Source: Saccharum officinarum
Taxonomy: Eukaryota > Streptophyta > Magnoliopsida > Poales > Poaceae
Direction of reading: 5' to 3'
Assembly (NCBI GenBank): GCA_020631735.1
Contig: CM036197.1
Span: 49,089,880 to 49,153,879, forward strand
DNA: 64,000 bases
The notes under the pieces were generated by a model that searched no databases, had not been told where the DNA came from, and saw nothing but the letters and a program-made list of their open reading frames with translations. Below, piece by piece: positions 20,035 to 31,579 of this stretch. The translations under genes and the position numbers were made by a program. How positions within the stretch are numbered: the stretch's first letter is position 1; the number at the start of each line of letters is the position of its first letter.

Positions 20035-20779
20035 TGCAGCCCGTTGCAGTCACACCATCTGCGCTTCACATTACAATCTTTAGCATCTTTTCTGTTTCAT
20101 CATGCAATTTCGCTCCCTATGGTGTCTTAGAATCTGAAGGAACTGTTTCTGTTTCATTTCGGTGGATGTTTTATTAGTGTACCCGTTCTCTAAGTTTAGT
20201 TCAACTTTTGTGACAGTGGGTAATAACCAAATAAGCATGTGAGCTGATAGTGGTGAAAGACAAGTGTTGTGAAAATCAGTTATGGTTCCAGATTTATACT
20301 GCACATGCAGCTGCAACTGTAGTTGTGCCAGTCATCTAAAATGCCGGTTTCATGGCACCGCTCAGCTGACGTGCGACAACTGCTAGCAGCCTGAGTTTGC
20401 TGTTTGCTAAATAAGCGAGCTAGAGTAGAGCCGTTGGACTTCACTATTCAATAATACTAATAAGCTAGCTAACGATAGAAGATGCAAATAGCCGGCCGGA
20501 CCTCCACAGATTATTTTCTGCAACCGAACGATGACCGTCGGGTTGATTGATCGAATGAGTGCATTGCGTTCTTTTCAGATCATCCATCAGCTAAGAACAG
20601 TAGCGGCCGAGTCTGTCCCTAGTCCCTAGTACACTTGCTCGTTTGTATACAGACTAATTCTGAGCGTCTCAGACTTCAGAAGGTCGCCACATCACGGTAC
20701 GGAAACGGCTGGTTGAGCAAGAAGCAGGGGGCCTCGGCTACAACGAAGAAATCTCAGAGATTTTCAACAACAAACTTGC
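20035..20779 (+). other. 3' UTR of the FAX-like gene and intergenic sequence
   Basis: No coding signal. The first few hundred bases are T-rich and plausibly 3' UTR; no convincing poly(A) signal was assigned. The right part ends at the poly(T) that marks the LINE tail. Confidence 0.45.
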
Positions 20780-22099
20780 TTTTTTTTTTTAGTTAAACGC
20801 GCGCGGGGGAGGGGGGGGACCGAAAAGTCCCCACCTGAGCTTTCATTGCCACAGATGCCGGAGAAATCCGGTGGGTGGACAGGGTTCCGGGAACCCAAAG
20901 TGTTTGGGCATATAGCCAGAGTTACATGCCAGCAGTAGTGGGAGGAGAAGCAGATTACATCAACCGGAGGGAGCTCCAGAAATTATACAGGGAAGTAGGC
21001 TTCCTAGGCACCCGGCATGACCACAACTGAACAGAAGCGTTACAGGCTGCGATCAGGCGTTCAACGCTGGGCCTCATGCGCCTAAATACCACATCATGCC
21101 GATGCTTCCAAGAGGGATGAGACTTGGCGCCGCATTTGGTGGCGTACCTGGTAGTCCAGAGAATCTCCACCTTGGCCACTTGATTACTTCCCCACCCAAT
21201 TCTTTCCCAGAAGTTTTTGGCGAAGGGGCACCCAGAAATGATGTGGTCCGCGTCTTCACTGTCGCCGCTGCACAGCTCACAGAAGTCATCATCCACAATG
21301 TTTTTGTTCATGAGGTTGGACTTGCACTGTACCCTGTTTTGCACCAGCAGCCATGCGACACTCTTGGTGGCGCGAAGTTGTTCCAGACAAAGGAGAAGAA
21401 AGGGGACTTCTGATCCCCTTGGACCAACGCCCTGTAAATGAGCCCTGTAGCAAGTTTGTGATCGCTCCCTTCCATTCCGCACACACTTTCATCAGGAGAG
21501 TCTGTGAGAGCAGTAGAGTGCAGTATAGCTGACAGTTCCTGAAATTCATCGGCAGCTCGGGGGTAAGCCGTGCTTGTAGAAGGTTGGTGAGGCCGGCTGT
21601 CACCACCTCCTGGACTGAATCCTCTCTCCCGGTGAAGTGACTGAACAAGGCTGGGAACATTGCAGATAGAGGCGAGTCGGTGATCCAGTGGTCCTGCCAG
21701 AAGGAGGTTGTCGCCCCATTCCCAACCTCCACTCTCGATATGTTGCGGTATGCCGGTAGGAGGTCACGCAGAGCTTCCCAATGAGGCCCGTCCACCTCGC
21801 CTTTCAGGTGAGACAATCTGATGTTTTGGAGTGCCCAGGAAGCCCATGACGACTCCGCGGGATGGTGGAGTCTGTGGATCAGCTTCAACAGCAAGCAAGC
21901 GTTCGGAGTGTCCAGCCTCTTGATGCCAAGACCACCGTCTTCTTTTGTTGCACACACTCTTTCCCATGCCACCAAACACTGCGCCCCGGAGGCCTTGTCA
22001 GAGCCATTCCAAAGAAACGAGCGTCGCCTGGCGTCTAGAACTTCCTTGACACCCACAGGAAGCAGGAGGGCGCCCATGGCATAAGTGGGGAGTCCATCA
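20780..22099 (-). mobile_element. LINE (non-LTR retrotransposon), 3' part
   Basis: Minus-strand 3' end with a poly(A) tail (T run 20780-20790 on the plus strand). Coding sequence at about 20955-22080 continues the protein found at 43412-44416. The two halves were separated by the Copia element 22100-43411, which has a perfect CATCA duplication at the junctions. Confidence 0.87.
20955..22080 (-). pseudogene. LINE ORF2 C-terminal region with zinc-binding zf-RVT domain
   Basis: From the right: VGVKEVLDARRRSFLWNG, WERVCATKEDGGLGIKRL, NGATTSFWQDHW, which are typical of plant LINE ORF2 downstream of RT. The frame shifts near 21450. It continues with NRVQCKSNLMNKNIVDDDFC and CPFAKNFWERIGW, the zf-RVT pattern with Cys-x2-Cys and His-x4-Cys (C-E-L-C; H-I-I-S-G-C). 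At least one frameshift makes it a pseudogene. Confidence 0.82.
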
Positions 22100-22612
22100 T
22101 GTTAGGTTTTGATCTCCCACCATTAGGCCCAACGGTCTTTTGGGCCTTGTTCTCGCGTCCTGATCGGAGGCGTCCAACCCTACATGGTTGGTGGGCCCCC
22201 GTCACACTGCGCTATATATAGAGGTGGGGGCCGGCCGGCTTGAGGCACGAGGTTAACCTGAGCCGCCACTTCCCCACCGACACTCCCTGATCCCGATCTG
22301 AGAAGGGGAGCAACCAGTGACGGGAAACCGCCACCGTCTCCACTGCACCGACTTCCTCCACCGAATCGATGGCGCCAGCAAACGACTCCAACACCGGCGC
22401 CTCCAGTGGATCGGCTACTCCCGCTCCGACCGCTCCGACTACGACACTCGATGGTCTACGATTTCGCACTCCTTCACCATCTCTTTTTCCCTCTCTGTGT
22501 CTCTGTAGTTCATGTACTAGGACCGACATGTACACTGTGAATCACAAGTTGCTATTCCCGATTATGAACTTATACCCTGATCTAACGAACCTAAGAACAA
22601 CGAAGCCTAACA
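22100..22612 (+). repeat. 5' LTR of Copia element
   Basis: tgttaggttttgatctccca ... cgaagcctaaca, TG...CA, 513 bp, matching 42899-43411 over its length. It carries a TATA box at 22213-22221 and a short ORF from ATG 22369 that is also open in the 3' copy. Confidence 0.93.
22213..22221 (+). promoter_or_regulatory. TATA box in Copia 5' LTR
   Basis: tatatatag, preserved at 43012-43020 in the 3' LTR. It places the transcription start about 140 bp into the LTR. Confidence 0.65.
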
Positions 22613-22613
22613 A

Positions 22614-22626
22614 TGGTACCGGAGCC
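22614..22626 (+). other. Primer-binding site of Copia element
   Basis: tggtaccggagcc one base after the LTR, close to the initiator-Met form tggtatcagagcc. Confidence 0.8.
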
Positions 22627-23933
22627 ACGGTTCTTTAGAGGAAGATCTAGATCGGGGTAAAGAAACGAAGAACAACATGAACACCGATTTGATTTTCCAG
22701 ATCGGGAAGATACAGAACACGAAACCCTAACTCGATTTGGTATAAGAAGAGGACGGAATGGGGACTCACTAGCCCCGCCGTCACCACCGCCGGCGTGTTG
22801 CCACCGCGCGGGAAAGATAGCCGTCGTCGGCGGTAGGTCATCGCTCGGCCGAGCTGTGGGCTCGCCAGCGTGACACGGAACCCGAGGCACCATCACACGG
22901 CCTCTTGACGGCGGCGCGCTCAACCACGGAGGGGAACGCGCACGCCGACAAGGGCCATGCGGCGGCGCCATCTCCCTCAAGTCGCGCCATGGGTGGCCGC
23001 GCGCCGCCTTCTCTGTTGGCTACAGTGAGGACAGAGGAAGGGAAAGGGGAAGAAAGAAAGAAGAAAGAAGATGTCCTCTGCTCCGGCGAGCCGCCGGTGG
23101 TCGCGGCCACCAAGGCCGTCGTCGCTGCCTGCCGAGTGACACTGAGAGCGGAGGTGAGAACGAATGAAAGTTAGGGTTAGGAGAACTCGCGGCCGGCCGG
23201 GCGTTTTGTTCGGGCGAGGAGTAAGCTCGGCCGTCCGATCGCTGAAGACACAGATGAACGGCTCAGATCACCGGATGGCCGACGGGCCGAATTTGGCCCA
23301 GGCGGGGCGAGCACGGGGGCTAAATTGCCGGCCCAGGCCTAGGTTGCGGCCTGGGCGCGGCGTCCCCTCCGGTCACGGGCCAATTTCGGCCGATGAGCGT
23401 GGCACGCGAAAGAAAAATGGGCCTCCGGGCCAAAATTTGAAGAAGATGAAATTTCATTTTATTTTTTTCTAGAAACAATTCTTTTGACATGTATTTGATG
23501 AATATTTGATGAATTTGAATAGAATTTTGATATGAATTTTTCTGTGCAATTTTGTCCAACGACATTTTGCTCAGAAAATAGTGAAATTTTTTTAGTGCTT
23601 CTGGAAAATAATAATATAAAAGATTATTAATGTTTCCGCTGTGCATGATAATTAATGTTCTCTTTGATTAAATTTGAACCAACGGGATAATTTAATTTTA
23701 AGAGAAGTGATGAATTTCTGATAATTTTGATGAAATTATAGTGTTGTTATTTTCTGACCAACGTTGTTAATAACAATATTATAATGTTTGATCAATGAGA
23801 AATTGTGCATTAATTTTACTTCTGCCCAGCGGTGATGTAAAATGTTTGCATGGATGAATTATATGTTTTAATTTGACCAACGTTGAGTTAAAGCATGCAA
23901 TTTTATGTATAAAAGTTTCTCACTTACTCTGGT
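22627..23933 (+). other. Leader of Copia element
   Basis: GC-rich to about 23440, then strongly AT-rich. No supported coding region; open frames in the GC-rich part look like composition effects. It ends with ctggtgtggtttcag, an acceptor-like sequence just before the gag coding frame. Confidence 0.5.
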
Positions 23934-23936
23934 GTG

Positions 23937-24680
23937 GTTTCAGGAGGCAAATGCATTGTGAACATCGCGAACATTCCGACACTCAACGGGAGCAATTACC
24001 GTGTGTGGCGGGAGAAATATGAACTAGAATTTGTGTTGGAAGAGGTCGATTTTGCCATCACCTCATCGTGTCCTACCGAACCAGAGGACCCGGTGAGAGA
24101 CGAAAATGAATCTGACGCTGATTTCGCTGCTCGAAAGCGTGATTATGCTGAGATAAGGATGAGATATGATCTTGAACATATGCAATGGACTCTCTCCAAA
24201 TGCAAGTGCCTGTTGGTAGCCAAGCCCACCATAGAAGAACAGATAAGGGGCTCAATCCCTGAATATGCTACTGCCACAGAATATCTTGATAAAATCAAGA
24301 GTCAGTTTACTGGGTCTACCAAGGCCACAACAAGTTCACTGATTAAGAAGCTTATGAATAAGAAATACACTGGTGGTAGCATAAGAGAGCACATTTTGAA
24401 GATGAACACTACGGCATCTAAGCTAAAGAAAATGAATTTGAAGGAAGATGATTTCCTGATTCATTTGATTTTTGCTTCTTTGTCAAAAGAATATGACACT
24501 TTCATTGTGAACTATAATATGCAGCCTAAAAGATGGGGCATAGAAAGACTTATTTCAATGTGTGCTCAAGAAGAGGAGAGGATAAAGTCCTCACTGGGTG
24601 AATCCGCTCATTTTGTGAAGGATAACAAAAGAAAGAACTTTAATGGCAAGAATTCTAAACCACAAGGGAAACCCAAGTGA
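23937..24680 (+). pseudogene. gag: Gag of Copia element (UBN2 type), N-terminus and C-terminus damaged
   Basis: About 247 codons open, with TGA at 24678-24680. Segments IPTLNGSNYRVWREKYELEF and IREHILKMNTTASKLKKM with ASLSKEYDTFIVNYN are typical of the UBN2 Gag family of plant Copia elements. No in-frame ATG precedes the conserved N-terminus; the frame emerges directly from an acceptor-like cag, so either the start was lost or translation began on a spliced leader. The zinc knuckle lies downstream (24773-24814, CKHCFKKGHYKRDC) in another frame. Confidence 0.82.
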
Positions 24681-24769
24681 GATAAGGCCTCTTCCTCAAA
24701 TTCACAGTGAAAGAAACCTTAGGATTCTGAGAATCAGCAGAACAATTCCTATGGTGGAGCTAAAAAGAT

Positions 24770-26784
24770 CAATGCAAGCACTGCTTCAAGAAGGGACACT
24801 ATAAGAGGGACTGTCCAGACTTCCTGAAATCTCTACTAAAGAGAGGTGATGAATTTATTATATTTGTAGATGAATCCCTGTATTTATGTTATGCTAAATT
24901 CACTTGGTGGGTTGATTCAGAAGCAACTACTCATGTTACAAATTCTTTACAGGGGTTAAGTGGGACGAGAACCTTGCAAAGAGGAGAAAGAACGATTAAA
25001 GTTGTAAATAGAGTGCAAGCCAATGTTGAAGCCATTGGAGATTTATCTTTAGAATTGAATAATGGTTTTATACTTAGACTTAAAGAAGTACTTTAGGTTC
25101 CCTCTTTGCGTAGAAATTTGATAAGTGTTTCGAAACTTGATGATGATGGAATTGATTGCCATTTTGGTAATGGCAAATGTAAGATACTTGTTAATAATGA
25201 ATGTGTTGGTCTTGCCTTCCGACAAGACAAGCTTTATTTATTATCTCTTGATGAAAATACGAACAATGTATGCGATGAGAATATGAATGATTCCCCATCT
25301 GCGAATGTAACTAAGAAGCGGAAGCGAATTGATGATGCCTCTTCGAAATTATAGCACTGTCGCTTGGGCCATATTTCGAGGGGGAAAATAGAACGACTGA
25401 TCAAAGAATCAATTCTTCCGCACTTAGAATTTTTAGATTTGGAACAATGTGTTGATTGCATCAAAAGAAAGTATGTCAAAAAAATTAAGAAAGATGCCAA
25501 ACGAAGCATAAGAACTTTAAAAATAGTCCACACTGATATATGTGGTCTATTTCCTGTGAAAAGTGTGGATGGTTATGATTCGTTTATAACATTCACAGAC
25601 GACTACTCTCGTTATGGCTATATTTATCCAATTAAAGAAAGATCGGAAGCATTGGATAAATTCAAAATATTTAAAGCTGAAGTTAAAAATCAGCACAATA
25701 AGAAAATAAAGATAGTACGATCAGACCGAGGTGGAGAGTACTATGGGCGACATACCCCATATGGTCAAATTCCTAGACCGTTTGCAAAGTTTCTACAGAA
25801 AAATGGCATAGTCGCTCAGTACTCCACACTAGGGGAGCCTCAGCAGAATGGAGTGGCTGAAAGACGTAACCGTACTTTAATGGATATGGTAAGAAGTATG
25901 ATAAGTTACTCCACATTATCGATTAGTTTATGAATGAAGGAGTTAGACTCTAAGACAGTCAGCTGTCATTTTATTGGCTATCCAGAAAGATCGAAAGGAT
26001 ATCGCTTCTATTGTCCTGACAGACATACGAAGATTGTAGAAACAAGACACACTATGTTCTTAGAGGATAACATGATCAGGGGGAGCATGGTAGCACGAGA
26101 AATAAGCCTACAGGAGAAGCGAGTACATGTACCCACTCCGATGGTTGAAGAACCATTCTTTACGCTACCTGTTGCTGTTGCGCCGACAGTGCAGGATACT
26201 ATAGTACCAACACCTGTTGCAAATTCTCCTGTGGCGACAATAAATGAACATGAGGAATCTGTCCTTGAGGAGCCTGTCCTTGAGGAACCTATAAAACCAA
26301 ATGTAGCATATGAGAAAGAACAGCAACAACCCAATGTGGAACAAGTGCCAGAGGCCCCTAGAAGGTCTCAAAGAACAAGAGGGTCAGCTATTTCTAATGA
26401 CTATAAAGTTTATGAAACAGAAGAATTTCAGATGGGGGATGATCCCACCTCATTTGAAGAAGCAATGAGAAGCGACCACTCATCAAATTGGCTTAAGGCC
26501 ATGGAAGATGAAATGAAATCAAGGAGTACCAACAAAGTTTGGGACTTGGAAATTATTCCTAAGGGAGCCAAAATAGTAGGTTGTAAATGGATCTACAAAA
26601 CAAAATATGACTCCCAAGGGAATGTAGAAATATTTAAAGCGCGACTTGTGGCGAAAGACTTTACGCAAAGAGAAGGGATTGATTACAATGAGACGTTTTC
26701 TCCAGTCTCATGTAAAGATTCCTTCAGAATTATAATGGCACTTATAGCCCACTATGATTTGGAGTTACATCAAATGGATGTAAG
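24770..26784 (+). pseudogene. pol: Copia pol, N-terminal part: knuckle, protease, integrase, RT start
   Basis: In one frame broken by stops: CCHC knuckle, protease-like WWVDSEATTHVTN (the usual DSGA is DSEA here, so the active-site Gly is lost), pre-integrase LRRNLISVSKLDDDG, integrase zinc region (HCRLGH ... CVDCIK), and a DDE core with D in IVHTDICGLF, D in IVRSDRGGEY and E in NGVAERRNRT. Stops: TAG 25096-25098, TAG 25352-25354, TGA 25931-25933. At about 25933 the sequence jumps to KELDSKTVSCHFIGYPERSK, so a stretch of the integrase C-terminal part is missing. RT begins about 26440 and breaks at 26784 where the Gypsy-derived element enters. Confidence 0.85.
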
Positions 26785-26789
26785 GACGG

Positions 26790-29700
26790 TGTCACAGAAC
26801 CACCCAAATTATAAGAACAAAAGTACAAAAACAATCGCCGGAGCAATTAAATTCCTGTACTTAAGCTCCTATAACTCCGGTAGTCCAATAAAATCACGAG
26901 GGATTTCAAACCAACCAACATACAAGCCAAGATCGTAGTGGTCCAACATAACAGGTCATATGTTACATCCATTTCATAAGTAATTCAACATATATCAGAG
27001 TTTAGTAAAGTTATTACGACTCAAGTTCAAAAGTAGTGGAAGCAAATTAGTTTGAAACTAATATCACTTAATTCAAATACATGCCAGTACCAAGGTTAAT
27101 TTCTAACAAAAGCATGAGAGACAAGATAGCTCAGAAGGATCATGCCCATGATCACACTCCGCCATTACAGCAAGAGCCAACCAATTCTTGCAGTAGCCAC
27201 GATACATCATAACCTGCAATAAGTGGGGAATAAACCCTGAGTACGAGAAGGTACTCAGCTAGACTTACCCGTCATAAACCAGAAATAATGACACCAAGGA
27301 GTATGCAAGGCTTTCTTTCAGTGGGCTAGCTTGACTCATTTGCAAAAAGCATAAGTTATCATGAATAAACCGTTTTAAGCACTTTTGCATCATCTTTATT
27401 ATAACCTGTTAATCTAGGTAAGCACCTATGCTAAAGCAGTCACTTGATTAACCATTAACATCAAAGGTTACCATTTCAGGTTTAGCATTTCCAACATCAT
27501 CCACATAACCATCCGTGTTCCATCATTATTACTACGATGTCGTAACTCGAGTCAAGTGTTCACTATCCAGTGAACGATGACGATTCGAATCGATTATTAA
27601 CCAGCTAGTAATTTATTCCTCACACAAACCTCACTCACCCGCTAAAGTGAGGTGTTGGTCACCGAGTCAACCATTCAGGTAAAGTCGCGAGCTTGCCAGG
27701 AACCACATGTACCTGGGGGCCGCCCGACTGCTCTTTGGCCTTATCATCGCGCCCCCGTATCCTGCCACTACTGCTCCGGTACAGTGCGCTGCGGGCAATC
27801 CACTCGGCCCGAATAATCTCCCAGTTTCGTGGTCGGAAGGTACTTTATCCGGCCAGCTAAATGTGAGGCATGCGTTCAACATGACCCGAGGCCCAACAAC
27901 GATCGGTCCTTAATCAACACAGACGGAAACTACAAGCACCCCAGAACCCTGTCTGGTTGCCCAATATTTATTCCACCCGGTCTCCAATTATCCATCAACA
28001 CTTAGTTATTTCCAGGATATCATCCATTCCATAGATAAAGTATTCCCGTAACCACTTATAATTGCAGGTAACCGGAAATCACCGATCGCTACCGGTCTAA
28101 GCAAGGCTAGGCAATATTTTCGATCCTGAACCAACATAGGATTTCAGACATATTTAGGGAACAAGGAAAGGGTATATATGCAGCAAGTGTTTCCAATCAA
28201 CTCCTATAACTTAATGCAACAATACATATATAACATATATATATACTCAATTGCTTTTGTAAAGTAGGAGGCTTAGAATGCTCCGGGGCTTGCCTAAGAT
28301 CGAAGACTAGGGTAGTGATTGACAGATGACACTCGCTTGGCGAGCATCTCCCAACTCGGCACTTGCTTAGTCCTTCCATCTTCGGGATAGGTCCACCAAA
28401 CACCGTCTTCAGGTTTGGCTTCAACATCTCATCCTTCACGTGGTGCATCTAGCGAACCTAAATGAGATGCAAGATGCATGCGTATGAATATGATGAATGG
28501 TAACATAAGATGCATCACATAATCATCAAGTAAACACACGATTCAGACATAGACACCAAAAGCTATTTAACTAACATCACATAACCAATTAAAGAGGGCA
28601 AGCACATCAAGCATAACACAAGTTTGACAAGATCACAAGTATCTTAACTTGACCATCAACAAGGGTATAAGCCACACTTAGCAACAATGGAGTAAACAAC
28701 CACAACTATCATCTATTTATTTCTAGACTGCAAACAATAGCTACATGTTTGGATCACAACTGGAGTTATACAATTCCAATAGCCATGCAACAAGACATTC
28801 TAGAAAGCTTATGAAATTTTCTACAATTTATATTTAATCCTCTTAGCATGGTTCTCAAGTTAACTAAGTCAATTATACCCATTTACAGAAACTGGTCCAC
28901 AATTGGCAGAAAGCAGCCATTTCTGAAACTCAACTTTAAACAGGCATAACTCACAAACCACAAGGCCAAATACCACCAAATTTTAACAAAAGATAGATAA
29001 ATGAATTATCTACAACTTTGTTATTCTCATATTAAGATGATTTTACAGTTAGAAGGGTCAACTAATGCAATAATTGCATCTCTATCCAAAACATAGACAG
29101 AAACTGACATGCCACTTTAAACAGCTATAAATGAAGATATACATGTCCAATAAATGTGGTTCTAGAATTTTTAGAAATCTTAGCAAATTCTAAACAACTT
29201 TGTTGTAAACAGCTAAAGCTAATTATACTATTAAGAAGGATCCACAGTAAGAACAAAGAAACCCTCTCTGGTTTTGGGCAGAAACAGTCACAGAGAATTA
29301 AGCAAGTATAACTCAAGATATACTTAGCCAAAAATCATGATATTTAACTTTTTGGAAAGCTTAAGAAAAGTACCACAACTTATGTATTTTCACCAAGTCA
29401 TGATTCATAACTTAACTGAGCCAATAAATTCAAACATGCAGAACTGTTCAGAGTAGAAGCAAAGCAATACAGGGCATTTGTTATTTTTATAACTCTTAAA
29501 ATATAAATCCCAAACTCCTGAAATTTTTACTAGACAACAACAATCACCTTAGTAGCATTATACAAAAATTTCACATTTATTTGAGCAACAAAACTGCAGT
29601 TATGAAAAACACAAGACATGGCAAGTAACAAGAACCTAGCTGCATAGATCTATTTTTACAGCAAATATTTAAACTAAAACATGCCACATTATAGATCTAA

Positions 29701-31566
29701 TGCATAGACAATTTCACAAGGATTCCAAAAAGTCCTCATTTGCTATTTTACGATTTTTCTACAATTTACTATGATTTTCCAAAGTTTTAGTCATTTTTCT
29801 GCAAAAGGAAATTATTAAACCGAAAAGAATAAACACTTTACAACGGGACCCCTGGAAGAAACTTTAATTAAACCGAGCGAACAAGTCCTTCTTGCACTAT
29901 TCAAATGAGTCTGTGGTTCGCAGAAAAACCCTTCCCTTTCTACTTATTTAAGCCCGCGGTCCATCTTCTTCTCTAGAGCAGGGCACGCCGAATCGGCCGG
30001 TGCCGGCGGCAGGGGGCGGTGCTCCGGTGGCTTGCGGAGGTGGCGGAGCTACATGCAGACGGTGCGCACCCATTGGTGCCTCTAGCTTGTCTTGAGGTGG
30101 CCCGAGGCCGGGTGGCCACGAGGGCACAGCGGGACAGGGCTGCGGCCGCGTCGGCAAGAGAAGACGGCGGTCCCCGAGCCACGAGAGGCGGCAGCGAAGC
30201 ACCAGAGCAGGCTCGAGCAACTCCGGTGGGGCGTGGCTTGGCTTGGGCAGTGAGCGCGTGAGGCTACGGGCGACGAGCAGCTCCGCCCACGGTGGCCATG
30301 GCGGGCAGCGCTTTGGTGCGCGCGCGTCACGGCGAGAATGGGAGCGGGGAGGAGAGCCAGGAGGTGCGGAAGTGAGGGAGGGCGAGGCAGGGGGGTGCTC
30401 GGGCGTCCGCATTTGATGGCAGGGGTGCGGGGCACGCGGCAGCGGCCAGCAGAGGGAGCGGGACGCGCGGCAGCCATGGCGGGGGCGCGGCCGACGCATG
30501 GAGGACGCGTCGACATACCATCGAGCACGTGGCGTGCAGTGAAACGAGCAAGGTGGGGTGCTGATTCGGGCTTGCTCTGGGCCGAATTTGGACTTGGGCC
30601 CAAAACCAAAGTTGGAGCTCACACGAAGCTCTACGTTTTTCATTAAGGAGCCAAGGTCATTTGAGCTCTGTAACAGCAGGTAATTAAGCCTCAAAATGAC
30701 AGTGTCAACATGTTGATAATGGTCACGGGAACTCGCCTTCAGAGGTCAAAACTCGGTCAAACTCAATGCAACTTTTTGCATGCTCTTCTCCATAATATAA
30801 CCTTCAACTTTTATTTTTGGACCAACTCAAGTTGATTAACGAATTTCGGAAAACGCGGAATGCCAACGTCGTTGCTTAGCGAAACTCCAGACTTAGAAAT
30901 ATTCTAAGTGTTGAAAACTGCAGTAAATTCAATCTTGTGACCTCTGTTTGACTAGGTTATGAACCAAACTAACTCTTGACCCTTAAACAAAGTTTCTTCT
31001 CCATAATATGAACTACAACCCTCATTTAAGGTTCAACCTCAAAACTGGCCTAGAAACTACTGTTATACTTTGACCAAAGTAGGATCACGAGGAAGCTTAA
31101 ATTATCCTTTTTGATCCATTGGAGCATTTTCGGGGCATTTACTCAACGCGAACCTTTCACAACTTTTGTTGTAGAGTCCATCTAGAGTATTTTGGGCAAG
31201 GTTGCAAGGTTGGGTTGATGACCTATATTTCCATCCACTTAATAATGCAATTCCAGCACTTAGTAAAGTCATTCCAACAAGCATAAAACTTATCATTTCA
31301 TGTGACTTTTTGATTCCAAACGTCATGAAACTTTGCCAGTGACCAATATAGATAGGTAATAAGGTGAGACACATGAAGATATTGCAATAACACCACCCAA
31401 GCATCTATCTTGAAAATTGGCCTATATGTAAAGCAATGGTGCAGCATCCAAGTTTAGGTTAGGCTCATCTCCATAGGTTGACCTTGCCATCTTCATCTCC
31501 ACTTAATCTATCATGTTTGAGCTCAAACCCACTGCTTAACTGGTGACAAACACCTGGGGTGTTACA
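26790..31566 (-). repeat. 3' LTR of LARD-type element
   Basis: Plus-strand edges tgtcacagaaccaccc and acctggggtgttaca; on the element strand it starts tgtaacaccccaggtg and ends ggttctgtgaca. GC-rich island at about 29944-30640 inside AT-rich sequence. Block 27540-27910 matches 3785-4170 of the Tekay-like LTR. A series of degenerate AT-rich units lies at about 28740-29600. Confidence 0.92.
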
Positions 31567-31579
31567 GCCCTCCCCCCTT
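31567..31579 (-). other. Polypurine tract of LARD-type element
   Basis: On the minus strand aaggggggagggc lies immediately before the 3' LTR, the site for plus-strand DNA priming. Confidence 0.8.

Noticed and set aside
20780..20790. Poly(T) as a simple microsatellite
   Set aside because: Its position right after LINE coding sequence on the minus strand fits the element's poly(A) tail.
29948..30694. A 248-codon frame in the LARD LTR, open in both LTR copies
   Set aside because: It lacks an ATG start, is Pro/Arg/Ser-rich, and coincides with the GC-rich island; the two copies differ by many non-conservative changes.
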